A stretch of DNA of 64,000 bases from Paenibacillus sp. OVF10 (GCA_022836915.1 CP094668.1:1054001-1118000); one strand, 5' to 3'. Counted from the stretch's first letter, positions 48,458 to 57,625 are shown. Notes: generated by a model from the letters alone, not told the origin. Program-made: numbers and translations.

Positions 48458-50010
48458 ATGGAACCTACAACTACGATACGCTCATATATTGAGGACTACA
48501 TCAGGAAACAGGGGTACACCCTGCAGTATTTTGCCGATATATCGGGAGTTAACGCTGGAACGCTTAGTGCAATTATTAAGGGGACTCGGCCCATCGCTAT
48601 GGCGCAACTGGATCTGATTACCCAAGGCATGAAGCTGGAAGAGGGGTATTTCTACGAGATTTATGGGGCTGAATGTTTCGTGGAATCGGCACCTCATTGG
48701 AGGAGACTGGAACCATTCCTGCAACGCTGTGCTGAATTGGACAAGCTGGAATGTATTCATAAGGTTATCCAGGAAGTGACGGATGATCGCTCGTATATCT
48801 CGGAGTTGTTTGAGATGGCGGAAGGCATGCTTGAACGTGGACAGACGAAGGCTGCACGGATGTTGTACGAATGTGTGGCGGAGTGTGAGAAATATCAACA
48901 CTCGGAACGTCTGGCTTTGTGCCAGTATCGCATCTTCACCCTCTCGCTTGGTCAGAATCAACATGATAACCTCCGTGCCGCCGTGCACTTCGAGCCTTAT
49001 ATTAATCGACTGGAAGAGGAGAGGCAGCTGGATGCGATAAGGGAATTGGCTAATACATATAGTGGGTTGTGCCATTGGGATAAGGTATTTCAATTAGCCG
49101 GTGAACTGGAACAACGAGTAGAATTTTTAGAACAATACAAAAAAAGAAAAGGGGTTTGGATCAACAGAGGACTTCCAAACATCCTTTATTCACCTATAAA
49201 TCTTATGCTTATTTATTGATGTCTAATGTGTGGGGTGAGCGTAGGGATTACCAAAAGGCCTTGGATCAGACCGCTCAATATACGAATTTTGAAATTGAAA
49301 AACCTACTTCAGAGGATCTTATATTTATTAAGCGGTTTCAAGGTTGGGCTGAAGTTAATACCTATCTCTATAAATTGATGATGGGTGATTACGACGCACT
49401 AAATACTTATTTAGATTTTATTGAAGATAACGATAATGAAACCTTACTTGGGTTAGTTAAGATTATGGAAGCTGCCAATTTATACAATCTGAATGTAGAC
49501 CACGCTCTTAGAAGATTCAATCTATATATTAATATGTTATTTGAGGATCATTATGACGAAAGTAGCTATATTACTCAAATTAAGGATGATAGGTACACTA
49601 AATTTTGGGCGGAATTAGCTTTTTATCAGTTGTCTAAGGAACGATATGAAGAAGGATTTAGAAGTCTATTAACTTGTTTAAAATCTGCTCATAAAATCAA
49701 AGATGATTCTACAATAATATATTGTGTGGGTTTATTTGAAGAGTACAGAGCGCAAGCGACCGAATCAGTAATGTTAAAGTACAAAAGTATTATCAAGGAG
49801 GTCTATGGTCGATATGCTAAAAAAGCAATGTTAGTAGTAATGCTTTGTAGTTCATGTCTGTTGTTCTCTGGGATTAATAGCGGTGTGGAATCTATATTAA
49901 ATTCTTTTTTAGTCACGGTACGGGTGGATATTAAAAGATTTTATATGAATAAACGAACTTCGACATATATTTGTTATTATCCAATGTTCTATTTCCTCAT
50001 CTGGAAATAG
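48458..50010 (+). CDS. RRNPP-type HTH-TPR quorum-sensing regulator, AimR/Alo-like, first copy (frameshifted)
   Basis: An N-terminal HTH (IEDYIRKQGYTLQYFADISG then GTLSAIIKGTRPIAMAQLD) is followed by about 400 residues of helical TPR-like repeats (SAPHWRRLEPFLQRCAELDK, EKYQHSERLALCQYRIF). It is about half identical to the next gene, so the two arose by duplication. The frame is broken at the G4 run 49151-49154; one added G restores GGLDQQRTSKHPLF, matching the paralogue. As read, the protein runs on to 50010, but the paralogue ends near the equivalent of 49800. If the A6 run at 49819-49824 lacks one A, this protein stops at 49848-49850 and a small peptide gene begins inside its end. Start: GGAGGTG six bases before 48458. 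Confidence 0.8.
49805..49934 (+). CDS. Candidate signalling pro-peptide of the RRNPP pair (needs two homopolymer corrections)
   Basis: AAGGAGGT (49795-49802) is followed by ATG at 49805 and 49814. As read, the frame closes after nine codons. With one more A in the 49819-49824 run it continues as LKKAMLVVMLCSSCLLFSG, a classic short signal peptide, and with one more T in the 49904-49910 T-run region it ends ESILNSFFSHGTGGY with stop at 49932-49934, about 43 residues in all. Secreted precursors overlapping the 3' end of the receptor gene, with the mature signal at the C terminus, are the hallmark of Phr/AimP/Alo-type systems. The pattern is seen; the corrections are inference, though the same type of single-base loss occurs more than 20 times in this window. 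Confidence 0.5.
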
Positions 50011-50021
50011 AACATTTTTTT
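49985..50021 (+). terminator. Rho-independent terminator
   Basis: TGTTCTATTTCC (49985-49996) pairs with GGAAATAGAACA (50003-50014) around TCATCT, followed by seven T. It closes the first regulator/peptide unit. Confidence 0.85.
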
Positions 50022-50032
50022 GTATTTAATGT

Positions 50033-50061
50033 TTGACGATTGTTAAATAGAGGATTAAAAT
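50033..50061 (+). promoter_or_regulatory. Promoter of the second RRNPP regulator
   Basis: TTGACG (50033-50038), 17-base spacer, TAAAAT (50056-50061), with AGGATTAAAATT shared with the first copy's promoter. Confidence 0.65.
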
Positions 50062-50112
50062 TACATTTATTGAATTAGAAGATACATATATATAAATATG
50101 GGGGTGAAAGAA

Positions 50113-51447
50113 GTGATCCTTACACCTACGATAAGCTCACATATAGAAGATTACATAGAACAACAGAGTTATAAGCTTCAGCAGTTCGCTAATGTTTGCA
50201 GTGTTAATGTTGGCACGATAAGTGCCATTATTAATGGAACCAGACCTATTGCAATGAATCAATTGGATCAGATTACTGCTGGTATGGGGCTCGAAAAGGG
50301 ATATTTTTATGAAATGTATGCTGTAGAGTTTCTAGTGAAAACAGCACCAGATTGGAGGCGTTTGGAACCCTTCCTTTATCGTTGTGCGGAACTAAATAAA
50401 CTTGATTGTATAAAGAAAGTAGTTATAGAAGTGACTGAAGATCGTACATATACTTCTAAATTGTTTAAAGTAGCTGAAAATATGTATAACAAAGACATGA
50501 GGTCAGCGGCTTTCGTTTTATACGGATATGTTGCAGATGGTGAGAAATATCAGCACTCTGAACGCTTGGCTTTATGTCAGTATCGTATGTTTTTGCTCAG
50601 CTGCTGCAGTGATCAGAAAGCCTCTGAGCGTGCTGCTGCTCGATTTGAACCCTTTGTTGATCGATTGGAGGAAGAGTATAAGCTTGATGCACTCAAAGAT
50701 TTAGGGGAGTTATATTCGGCTTTGCATGATTTTGATAGGTTGTACCCGTTAACTCTGAAATTGGAGAAATTATCTAAAGTAATAAAAAGCTATAAAAATC
50801 AAGGTGAAGTTGATGGTAAAAGAATTTGCAAATATCCTATATTTGTATATATAGGATATTCATTGCTTATGAGAGCTTCATGTTATTCTAGAATTGGAAA
50901 ATATAAAGAAGCTTTGCAGTGTACACGTAATTATTATCAATTGGCGGTGCCTTATCCAACAGAGGAAGATATCTTATTTATAGATAAATTTAAAAAATGG
51001 AGTGAATTAAATACGTATTTATTCAAGTTAAAGATGGGGCAAAACAAAGGTCTGCAGAATTACATAGAGTATGTTGAAGGTGATGAGGAAGAACTTGTAA
51101 TTGCCTTATTTAATATATTTCAGGCTGCAAACCGATTCAAATTTGATATTAATTTTGTGCTTAGGAAATATAAGGATCGATTCGAATCTCTTAATATAGA
51201 TTCGAATCGTAATTATTCTAAACTAAGTTGGGGTACTATTCTGGTTGGTTTTTTCTATGAACTGGCCGTATATCATTTAAGTAGGAGCAATTATAATTCG
51301 GGTATGATTTCATTAATAAGAAGTATAGAAATCTCGAAATTTATCAATAATGACTCGGTTTTAATTAAATGTGTGAGTTTGTTTGGTGAGTACAGAACGT
51401 TTGCTTCTGCAGAAATAAGAAAAAAATACAAACACATATTACAATAA
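50113..51447 (+). CDS. RRNPP-type HTH-TPR quorum-sensing regulator, AimR/Alo-like, second copy
   Basis: 444 residues, intact. HTH: IEDYIEQQSYKLQQFANVCS then GTISAIINGTRPIAMNQLDQI. The helical C-terminal domain repeats motifs of its neighbour (DWRRLEPFLYRCAELNKLDC, EKYQHSERLALCQYRMF). The GTG at 50113 aligns with the neighbour's start and has GGGGGTG six bases upstream. Codon use is more AT-rich than in the flanking core genes. No peptide precursor follows it, so it is either an orphan receptor that listens to the neighbouring peptide or is controlled in another way. It lies directly upstream of the lipoprotein/peptide operon and is the natural candidate to control it. Confidence 0.83.
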   Translation: MILTPTISSHIEDYIEQQSYKLQQFANVCSVNVGTISAIINGTRPIAMNQLDQITAGMGLEKGYFYEMYAVEFLVKTAPDWRRLEPFLYRCAELNKLDCIKKVVIEVTEDRTYTSKLFKVAENMYNKDMRSAAFVLYGYVADGEKYQHSERLALCQYRMFLLSCCSDQKASERAAARFEPFVDRLEEEYKLDALKDLGELYSALHDFDRLYPLTLKLEKLSKVIKSYKNQGEVDGKRICKYPIFVYIGYSLLMRASCYSRIGKYKEALQCTRNYYQLAVPYPTEEDILFIDKFKKWSELNTYLFKLKMGQNKGLQNYIEYVEGDEEELVIALFNIFQAANRFKFDINFVLRKYKDRFESLNIDSNRNYSKLSWGTILVGFFYELAVYHLSRSNYNSGMISLIRSIEISKFINNDSVLIKCVSLFGEYRTFASAEIRKKYKHILQ

Positions 51448-51533
51448 AATCCTTATGTCTATTTTTGGGTAACAACAACCAATTGTGTTTTGCTATATAT
51501 AGAGAATCAATTCAAAAACTTAAATTAGTTTTC

Positions 51534-51551
51534 CGAAAAATTGATTTTTCG
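51534..51551. promoter_or_regulatory. Palindromic operator candidate of the peptide operon
   Basis: CGAAAAAT-TG-ATTTTTCG, eight-base perfect arms, about 170 bp before the first lipoprotein gene. A weak promoter (TTGAAA at 51593, 17-base spacer, TATTTT at 51616) lies between it and the gene. The rest of the 276-bp gap is A/T-rich with no gene. Confidence 0.5.
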
Positions 51552-51722
51552 AAATTGCGCAAAAAGGAGTATATTTCTATAAACAGTTATTTTTGAAATT
51601 ATTAAATAAAATATGTATTTTCTGTTTTATCAACCATTATTATTGAAAAAAACATATGTCTAGGGTTGGGAATAGATCATTTTTTTTGGTATTTCCTGAG
51701 AAACAGTAGGAGGATAGATTTA

Positions 51723-53012
51723 ATGAAAAAAATTATTTTGCTAATAGCAATTGTTCTTATAACAACATCTTGTAGCAACAAGGAAATAACAGAAAATAAA
51801 ACGATTAAAATTATGTATAGTTCTTATGTTGATTTTAAACGAGACTATGGGAGTGTAATTGAAGAGCAATTTAGCAATACCAACATCGAAGTAATAGAAT
51901 ACAAGAGTACCATGGGAGAAGGAATTTGGGATGCTATGAAATATGTTCCCGCTGGAGACCGTGATTGGGATATCAAAAAATACATAGACATTATTAAAAC
52001 GGAGAATCCAGATATTTTGTTTTTTCCGTCCGAGGCTTTTCCAGAGTTACAAAATGAGAATTTGTTGAAGGAACTCAACGTCTTTCTTACAGAGGAAGAA
52101 TTCACTGCAGGAATAGATGACAATTTACTCGCACTACTTAACGAAATCGGAGGCGGGAAAATATATGCTTTTCCTCAATCCATGACGGCACAGGCTTTAT
52201 TTTATAACAAGGATTTATTTGAAAAAAATGGGATAGCTGAACCGTCAGACAGAATGACCTGGCGTGAGTTGTTGTTATTGGCCCAGCGTTTCTCTGGTAA
52301 CTCTGACCTCAAAGGTCTTTATACTCCCTATTATGATTATGCTGATCTTTTAATCGAAATGGGCAAGGCAGATAAACGTAGGTGGTATGATGCTTCACGG
52401 CAAGAAGTCCATTTTGGAACGGATTCTTGGAAAGGCTTGATTGCTGATGTAGTCGCTGCATATTCAAGCGGGGGAATGGATGACAACGGAGGTATCCCAA
52501 TTGATTTATTCAGTCAAGGGAAAGTCGCGATGATTTTAGAAACGCCTTATTTTATGAAGCAAATCCAGAGTATGAATCCGGAGTTGAATTGGGGTGTTGT
52601 AACCGAACCCGTGGGTACGGAGAATTCAGATGTCAGTACCACCATAACATATCCAATCATGAGCGGAATAAGCACCAACTCTCAAGACTATGCTACATCT
52701 TCTGAAGTTTGGAAGCAACTGAACAATAAAAGAACTGCAGAAATGCGCTTTAATTCAAGCATTGATAAATTCACCACTCCTATAAGAAAACTGAAGCCAG
52801 AAACAGATCAAGATGTCTTTTATGTGTTGAATCCAGCAGTCAATATACTTATGGAAAGAGTATCTTTAAATAGGGAATTAAAGCAAAAGACAGATCAGGT
52901 TATGAACGATGGCATACAAAGTGCAATTGTAAACCCAGATTCTCTGAATGCGATTATTGATAAAATGCAGGAGGAATTAAGACATGTACTATATACAACA
53001 GAACAAAAGTAA
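51723..53012 (+). CDS. Family 1 extracellular solute-binding-type lipoprotein
   Basis: 429 residues. Signal peptide and lipobox (IVLITTSCSNK), then a two-lobed binding-protein fold: IKIMYSSYVDFKRDYG, NPDILFFPSEAFPEL, IYAFPQSMTAQALFYNKDLFEKNGI, FSQGKVAMILETPYFMKQI. It looks like a sugar-type SBP but has no permease partner nearby. GTAGGAGG precedes the start at 51723. It overlaps the next gene, a second protein of the same kind. In this operon a role in binding or delivering the exported peptide, or in producer protection, is as likely as nutrient uptake. Confidence 0.82.
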   Translation: MKKIILLIAIVLITTSCSNKEITENKTIKIMYSSYVDFKRDYGSVIEEQFSNTNIEVIEYKSTMGEGIWDAMKYVPAGDRDWDIKKYIDIIKTENPDILFFPSEAFPELQNENLLKELNVFLTEEEFTAGIDDNLLALLNEIGGGKIYAFPQSMTAQALFYNKDLFEKNGIAEPSDRMTWRELLLLAQRFSGNSDLKGLYTPYYDYADLLIEMGKADKRRWYDASRQEVHFGTDSWKGLIADVVAAYSSGGMDDNGGIPIDLFSQGKVAMILETPYFMKQIQSMNPELNWGVVTEPVGTENSDVSTTITYPIMSGISTNSQDYATSSEVWKQLNNKRTAEMRFNSSIDKFTTPIRKLKPETDQDVFYVLNPAVNILMERVSLNRELKQKTDQVMNDGIQSAIVNPDSLNAIIDKMQEELRHVLYTTEQK

Positions 53013-54271
53013 TATATTTGCTGTGTTATGGATGGGACTAATGCTCAGCATACTGACGGGTTGTGATTTACTTGGTGAGTCTGTCGATAAAAAAGTGAAC
53101 CCGTAATGAATAAGGAACTCACTGTCCTTACTCCTCAGAGCGAGGAGACATTTTATCAATACTACGGAAATCATATCATGAGTAAGTTTCCGGGTTTAAC
53201 CTTTAACGTTGTTTCATCTAACAATGATAACTTATATGAAGACGAAAGCTTTTTTGAAAATAGTCATCCCGACCTTATTATTTCTTATCTGCCAACGTTC
53301 CGAGATTTACGTGATTCGGATCGTATAGAGAGCATGAGTCCTTATGTGCAAGATTCCAAAAATATAAAAATTGATGATTATTACGATCAAATGAAGGAGG
53401 TATTCTCTAACGAATCAGGAGATCTTATGGGTCTTTCTCCTCAAGTTGTCGTTTCAGGTATTTTTTACAACAAGGATTTATTTGATTCTGTACAAATAGA
53501 CTATCCAACAGACCAAATGAGTTGGGAAGAGCTTTTGTCCCTTTCCAACCGATTTGCAGATGATGACAGATTCGGATTTGAAGGCGGAGAGGCCGCTCCT
53601 CAACATATGATTATGACAATTATCGGAACGAATAAAATTCGGTTACTGGACGATCAAAAAAAGAACTTATCTTTACTAAGAAGGATTGGCTACCGATGAT
53701 TGAGCTAGTGATTAATTTGATGAAGCAAGGGAGTTTAATTGAGAGTACTGGAGAAAAATTTTTAGAAGGTGAATCAGCTATGTTATCTTCCAATATCAGT
53801 ACTATTTCAAAACTACAACAAAAAGGTGATTTTTCATGGGGGCTTATAAGTTATCCGAGTGATCCGCTGAATGCTGATATGAGCTCAGGTTTGCAATTTA
53901 ATCAGGTGCTTTCCATAAACAAAGAATCAGCAAACAAAGAAGATGTATGGAAGATTATCAGTTACTTAATGAGTGAGGATTCTGTGGAGCATCTTCAATC
54001 GCAAGATTTCATAGGGAACACATCAACCCTGAAATCTAGGATAGGAAGTTATGGCGGGATTGATATCAGCAATTTAATCAATAAAAGAGTTGATACAAGA
54101 AGAGGCTATTACGATGACCTCTCCCAGGAATTCCAAGGGAAATTTAGCGAAATGCTGAAATCAGTTTTAGAATCCGGTGTGGCTGATGCAAAAAGTGCAG
54201 ATCAGGTTTATGAAGAAATCGTTACTCAGGGGAGTAGTATTTATCGTGAGGAGAGGTTAAAGAATGAGTGA
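52984..54271 (+). CDS. Second extracellular solute-binding-type lipoprotein (frameshifted twice)
   Basis: About 429 residues. The N terminus (MYYIQQNKSNIFAVLWMGLM) leads to a lipobox, SILTGCDLL. The binding-protein body continues in a second frame (NKELTVLTPQSEETFYQYYG, SPQVVVSGIFYNKDLFDSVQ) and a third (MIELVINLMKQGSLIESTGE). One missing C at 53100-53102 and one missing A in the run at 53656-53662 explain both breaks. GCAGGAGG is upstream of 52984, and the gene begins 29 bases inside the end of the previous one. It parallels the previous protein in its YNKDLF and WEELL motifs, so the two are paralogues. Its stop overlaps the next gene by eight bases. Confidence 0.75.
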
Positions 54272-54727
54272 TCACAGAAGGTTCCTGAAAAGTTCAACTA
54301 CCTCTTATGAAGTTGGAGATTACGTCCCTAAGCAAATTCAGCTTTTTCAGAATGAAGTTCCAGTGGACTTGTCTTGGATTTATAAATCCCGTCAGGGTAG
54401 TGCTCTCTTTTTTTAAGTGGTGGCTGCGAAGCTTGTGATATTAACCCTATAAAAAAAACGATAGAGAATTATCCTGATTTTGACTATGCAATTTTTTATG
54501 AGGGTCCAACACGGGCAGACGAAGAATATTTTAATGAAAAAAAGGTTCGATATTACTACTGTGATTTAGCCAAAATAGAAAAAGAACTCTTTGTGAAAGT
54601 TGCTCCCTTTCAACTCGTAGTAAATAAGGTTGGACAGGTTGTCACTGCCGGTGTCTGCAATCACGAAGAGCATATTGGAAATCTCTTGTCACCGCTCATG
54701 CGGGTATCAACCAACAATAAATTATGA
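54264..54727 (+). CDS. Thioredoxin-like protein with CxxC (frameshifted)
   Basis: About 154 residues. As read the frame ends after 50 residues at a T7 run (54408-54414). One more T joins GSALFFLSGGCEACDINPIK, a thioredoxin-type strand followed by an active-site CEAC, and the frame continues through YDFDYAIFYEG-like and VAPFQLVVNKVGQVVTAG segments, the latter with the cis-Pro region (VAPFQ) of the fold. No signal peptide is visible, so it may be cytoplasmic or membrane-associated. Its start overlaps the lipoprotein stop and its stop overlaps the exporter start (ATGA), so it is tightly coupled in the operon. The likely job is thiol/disulfide exchange on the cysteine-rich peptide. Confidence 0.72.
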
Positions 54728-56526
54728 AATCATTTTGGGGAATTACAATTGTAACACTTAAGGCCTTCATGAAGCTGATTCGTTTTGATCCCGTTTCTTC
54801 CATAATAATTATAGCCATTATTTTATATGGAGCTTTCGAATCATATTTAAGCATATTGATTTCAAAACAAGTAGTGGATCAAATATTTGAAAAAAATAAC
54901 TCTTATTTCGTTGTTAACATTCTCATTCTGTTGGGGATACAGTTATTAAATCTATATTTACAAGCAATATCCTCTTCTAGAAATAGTAAGCTACAGATAG
55001 AATACAGTAATCATACTGATGAGACGTTAATTCATAAAATATCTAAAATGGACTTAACCAGCAAGGAAAACCCAGCATTTAATGCAAATTTTTCTTTTCT
55101 AAGATTTGCATCAGGCAGAACATATGAAATGTTCCTTCTTTGCAACCAACTCTTGCTAAGAATTATTACCTTAGTGCTAGGCTTGCACTTTCTTGGATCT
55201 ACGTTAACTATATTTGCTGTAATCGCGGTAAGTGTTGGTGTAATTAAAGGGTTGCTTTACTACAAAAGTGTGAATAAAAGAACTACATTAAACGAAAAAA
55301 TAGAGTCTGGTTCAGTAAAGTATCAATATTATTTTAATTTGATTACGGGTGCAGAAGCCCAGAAAGAAATCTCTGCATATAATAGTTACTCCTTTTTGAA
55401 AACGAAGTGGAAAGAAGAAAAGGAGTATATAGATAAACAAAAGGTATCGCTAGAAAAGTTAAATGTTACTACAAATCTACGCAGCGAGATGGTTACTGTG
55501 GCTTGCACAGCATTGATTATGTTTATGGTCGCCTCACAAATTAGAAACAGTACAATGACTATTGGTGACTACGTAGCCGTAACGATGGCAGTGTCCGTTA
55601 CGATCATGAATATCTCCCTGTTAATGCAAGATGCTTCTCGTTTGATCGAGAATTATCGTTATATGAATCGTGCAGAAGAGGTGGGTAAGGAACAAGCCAA
55701 AGCAGAACTAATTTCTGATGAGAATAATGAAGGTAAGCCCTTTGTTTTTCAGGACAGCATATCTGTAAGGAATATCTCATTTTGTTATCCAAATAGCACC
55801 ATGAATGCAGTAGATAATCTTAGTATTGAGATAAAAAGAGGCGAAACAATAGCCATTCTTGGAGAGAACGGTTCTGGTAAGTCAACATTTATTAAACTGC
55901 TGTTGGGATTATATGAAGCTAATCGGCAACAAGTTTTCTACGATGGTATTCCAATTAGTGAATTGGATATGGATGATTACAGGCAACGCACGGTTGTTGT
56001 ATTTCAGGATTTTATGAAATATCACATGACATTAAGAGAAAACGCTGGAATGGGTGATATTCAAAATATGAATAATAACGACCAAAAGATGATAGCAATT
56101 TTTAAGAGATTAGGTATTTACGACAAATTCACAAACGGGCTGGATACTAAACTAGGTTACATGGATTCAGATGCAATTAATCTATCAGGTGGTCAGTGGC
56201 AACGAGTAGCCCTATCTAGGTTTTATGCAAAAGAAAATGCCGATCTCATTATTTTTGATGAACCAACAGCATCATTGGACCCAATGACAGAATATTTAAT
56301 ATTCAAAGATATTTTAGAACTTTGTAAATCAACTACCTCCATTATTATATCTCACAGAGTGGGGATAGCCAAACACGCCGACAAAATTGTGCTTATGGAG
56401 AAGGGAAAAGTCACCGAGTTCGGAACTCATGAGGAGTTAATGCTGCTGAAGAAATCATATTACATGATGTGGAAAACACAAAAAGAATGGTATGAAGATG
56501 AGGTGCAACCAAATTATGCGGTCTGA
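54724..56526 (+). CDS. ABC exporter (fused membrane and ATPase domains)
   Basis: 600 residues. Membrane domain with about six helices to residue 320; the ATPase has Walker A GENGSGKSTF, Q-loop region VVFQDF, signature LSGGQWQRVALSR and Walker B LIIFDEPTASLDP with the switch His in IISHRVG. It is a half-transporter that dimerises, like LanT-type peptide exporters, but with no N-terminal C39 peptidase domain, so leader removal, if any, must be done by another enzyme. It is placed between two thioredoxin-like genes and just before the peptide gene, so the peptide is the probable cargo. Confidence 0.87.
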   Translation: MKSFWGITIVTLKAFMKLIRFDPVSSIIIIAIILYGAFESYLSILISKQVVDQIFEKNNSYFVVNILILLGIQLLNLYLQAISSSRNSKLQIEYSNHTDETLIHKISKMDLTSKENPAFNANFSFLRFASGRTYEMFLLCNQLLLRIITLVLGLHFLGSTLTIFAVIAVSVGVIKGLLYYKSVNKRTTLNEKIESGSVKYQYYFNLITGAEAQKEISAYNSYSFLKTKWKEEKEYIDKQKVSLEKLNVTTNLRSEMVTVACTALIMFMVASQIRNSTMTIGDYVAVTMAVSVTIMNISLLMQDASRLIENYRYMNRAEEVGKEQAKAELISDENNEGKPFVFQDSISVRNISFCYPNSTMNAVDNLSIEIKRGETIAILGENGSGKSTFIKLLLGLYEANRQQVFYDGIPISELDMDDYRQRTVVVFQDFMKYHMTLRENAGMGDIQNMNNNDQKMIAIFKRLGIYDKFTNGLDTKLGYMDSDAINLSGGQWQRVALSRFYAKENADLIIFDEPTASLDPMTEYLIFKDILELCKSTTSIIISHRVGIAKHADKIVLMEKGKVTEFGTHEELMLLKKSYYMMWKTQKEWYEDEVQPNYAV

Positions 56527-56932
56527 TACTCATAAAAAACTTAGGGATCATTTGCAGGATGAAATTTTTTTTAATTGGGATGGATCAGAGTTTAAAATTG
56601 CTCCACAAAAGTTAACTGCATATTTTTTTATAACCCTTCATTGTGTTTACTGTATAGATCTGATTCCTTGCCTCAACGAAATTAAAGAAAAATATCCTGC
56701 TATCGATATCGTTTTAATCTCTTCGGGTTCACAAGAAGATCACAAGGAAATGGTTGATTATTTTCAGTGGACCTTCCCAGTAGTAGAGATGGAGAAGTTG
56801 GAAATGCATAAACACTTTGATGTTACAATGCAGCCTTACATGATGATCGCCGATGCTAACAGAACGATTCACTCTTCTACTGTAGTCTACAACACTGAAG
56901 ATGTTCTTCGGATTTATAGATCCATAACCTAG
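56516..56932 (+). CDS. Second thioredoxin-like protein with CxxC
   Basis: 138 residues. AYFFITLHCVYCIDLIPCLN carries an active-site CVYC followed by a third Cys in the same helix; later PAIDIVLISSGSQEDHKEMV, WTFPVVEM and MQPYMMIADANRTI with the cis-Pro position. This is the TlpA/MauD-like redoxin fold without a visible membrane anchor. The start at 56516 overlaps the exporter end by 11 bases and has GAGGTG 10 bases upstream. It ends 38 bp before the cysteine-rich peptide gene. Probably an oxidoreductase for that peptide. Confidence 0.78.
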   Translation: MRSDTHKKLRDHLQDEIFFNWDGSEFKIAPQKLTAYFFITLHCVYCIDLIPCLNEIKEKYPAIDIVLISSGSQEDHKEMVDYFQWTFPVVEMEKLEMHKHFDVTMQPYMMIADANRTIHSSTVVYNTEDVLRIYRSIT

Positions 56933-56970
56933 AAGTAATATATGTGTCTCATGAAAGGAGGTGAAAAACA

Positions 56971-57165
56971 ATGGCATGTGGATGTTCTAGCGGAACGGCT
57001 GCGGGTCTGGTTGATCTGCAAACCTATTGTACTACAGGAAGTTGTCAATCTGGTTCTACCATTTATACCAAAACATTGTATGCAGACAAGAAACAATTCT
57101 GTAAACAAAGCAATGGTACAACTACAGAATCAATTTGCACTATTAAAGCGGGCTGCTGCAATTAA
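56971..57165 (+). CDS. Small cysteine-rich peptide (64 residues, eight Cys), probable bacteriocin-like product
   Basis: Begins MACGCSSGTAAGLVDLQTYC and ends ICTIKAGCCN. Cysteines at 3, 5, 20, 25, 44, 56, 62 and 63; the rest is rich in Ser, Thr and Gly. There is no hydrophobic signal peptide and no obvious double-glycine leader. AAAGGAGGTG seven bases before the ATG is nearly a perfect ribosome-binding site, and a terminator follows the stop within 15 bases, so this short gene is set up for high expression. The operon supplies an ABC exporter, two CxxC thioredoxin-like proteins and MauE/MauD-like membrane proteins, so it is most likely an exported disulfide-bonded peptide. No known family is recognised. 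Confidence 0.8.
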   Translation: MACGCSSGTAAGLVDLQTYCTTGSCQSGSTIYTKTLYADKKQFCKQSNGTTTESICTIKAGCCN

Positions 57166-57177
57166 TCTGAGATTTTT

Positions 57178-57210
57178 AAAAGAGGGGGATATACATTCAC
57201 CCTCTTTTTT
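57178..57210 (+). terminator. Terminator/attenuator directly after the peptide gene
   Basis: AAAAGAGGG (57178-57186) pairs with CCCTCTTTT (57200 on) and ends in six T. It sits inside the operon, between the peptide gene and the genes that follow in the same direction, so partial read-through is expected. Confidence 0.85.
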
Positions 57211-57226
57211 GCTAGGAGGAATTAAT

Positions 57227-57609
57227 TTGTGGGTTAATATGCTTATTTGTGACAAGATACATATAAATAATAATAAATTTGTTCTGGGGGGATTATAAAC
57301 AGGATTGAGGTTCCTACTTATCCATTTATCATCAAATTCTCATGCCTCATAAAGATCGCAGGTCTCCCTGAGTTGAATACTGTGCAGACCGAGCTAAGAA
57401 TTATCAATTCCGCTCACGAGATTTTAGGAACCAATATGCATATACACAGGAATTATAGGGAACGAAACATGGTTCCAGGTGTAGACCAATATTTTGATTT
57501 TAAAATTTTAATGGAGAAAGATGATAATATTTTTATTGAATGTATTGTGGATGGTGAACTGAAATCAAGTTACCCCATTAATATCGATCTCGTTGATATT
57601 TCTTGTTAA
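57227..57609 (+). CDS. Small DUF6941-like protein (frameshifted)
   Basis: About 127 residues starting at TTG 57227 with AGGAGG seven bases upstream. As read it stops after 23 codons; one more G in the G6 run at 57286-57291 joins NKFVLGGIINRIEVPTYPF to a second frame (KIAGLPELNTVQTELRIIN, VPGVDQYFDFKILMEKDD) that ends at 57609. The pattern ICDKIHINNNKFVLGGI...VPTYPF resembles DUF6941, a small cytoplasmic beta-rich family of unknown function. It is the first gene after the attenuator. An immunity or accessory role is possible but not shown. Confidence 0.55.
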
Positions 57610-57625
57610 GAAGGGGAATCTTACA

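Noticed and set aside
48458..51447. A phage arbitrium (AimR/AimP) module
   Set aside because: The regulators resemble AimR in layout, but no integrase, repressor or phage structural genes are nearby.
51448..51722. A second signalling peptide behind the second RRNPP gene
   Set aside because: The only short frames there are a few codons long and none has a signal peptide or ribosome-binding site.
56942..57298. A 118-codon open frame across the peptide gene
   Set aside because: It lies in a different frame from the peptide, has no ribosome-binding site, and would run through a terminator. The cysteine-rich frame at 56971 has a near-perfect site.
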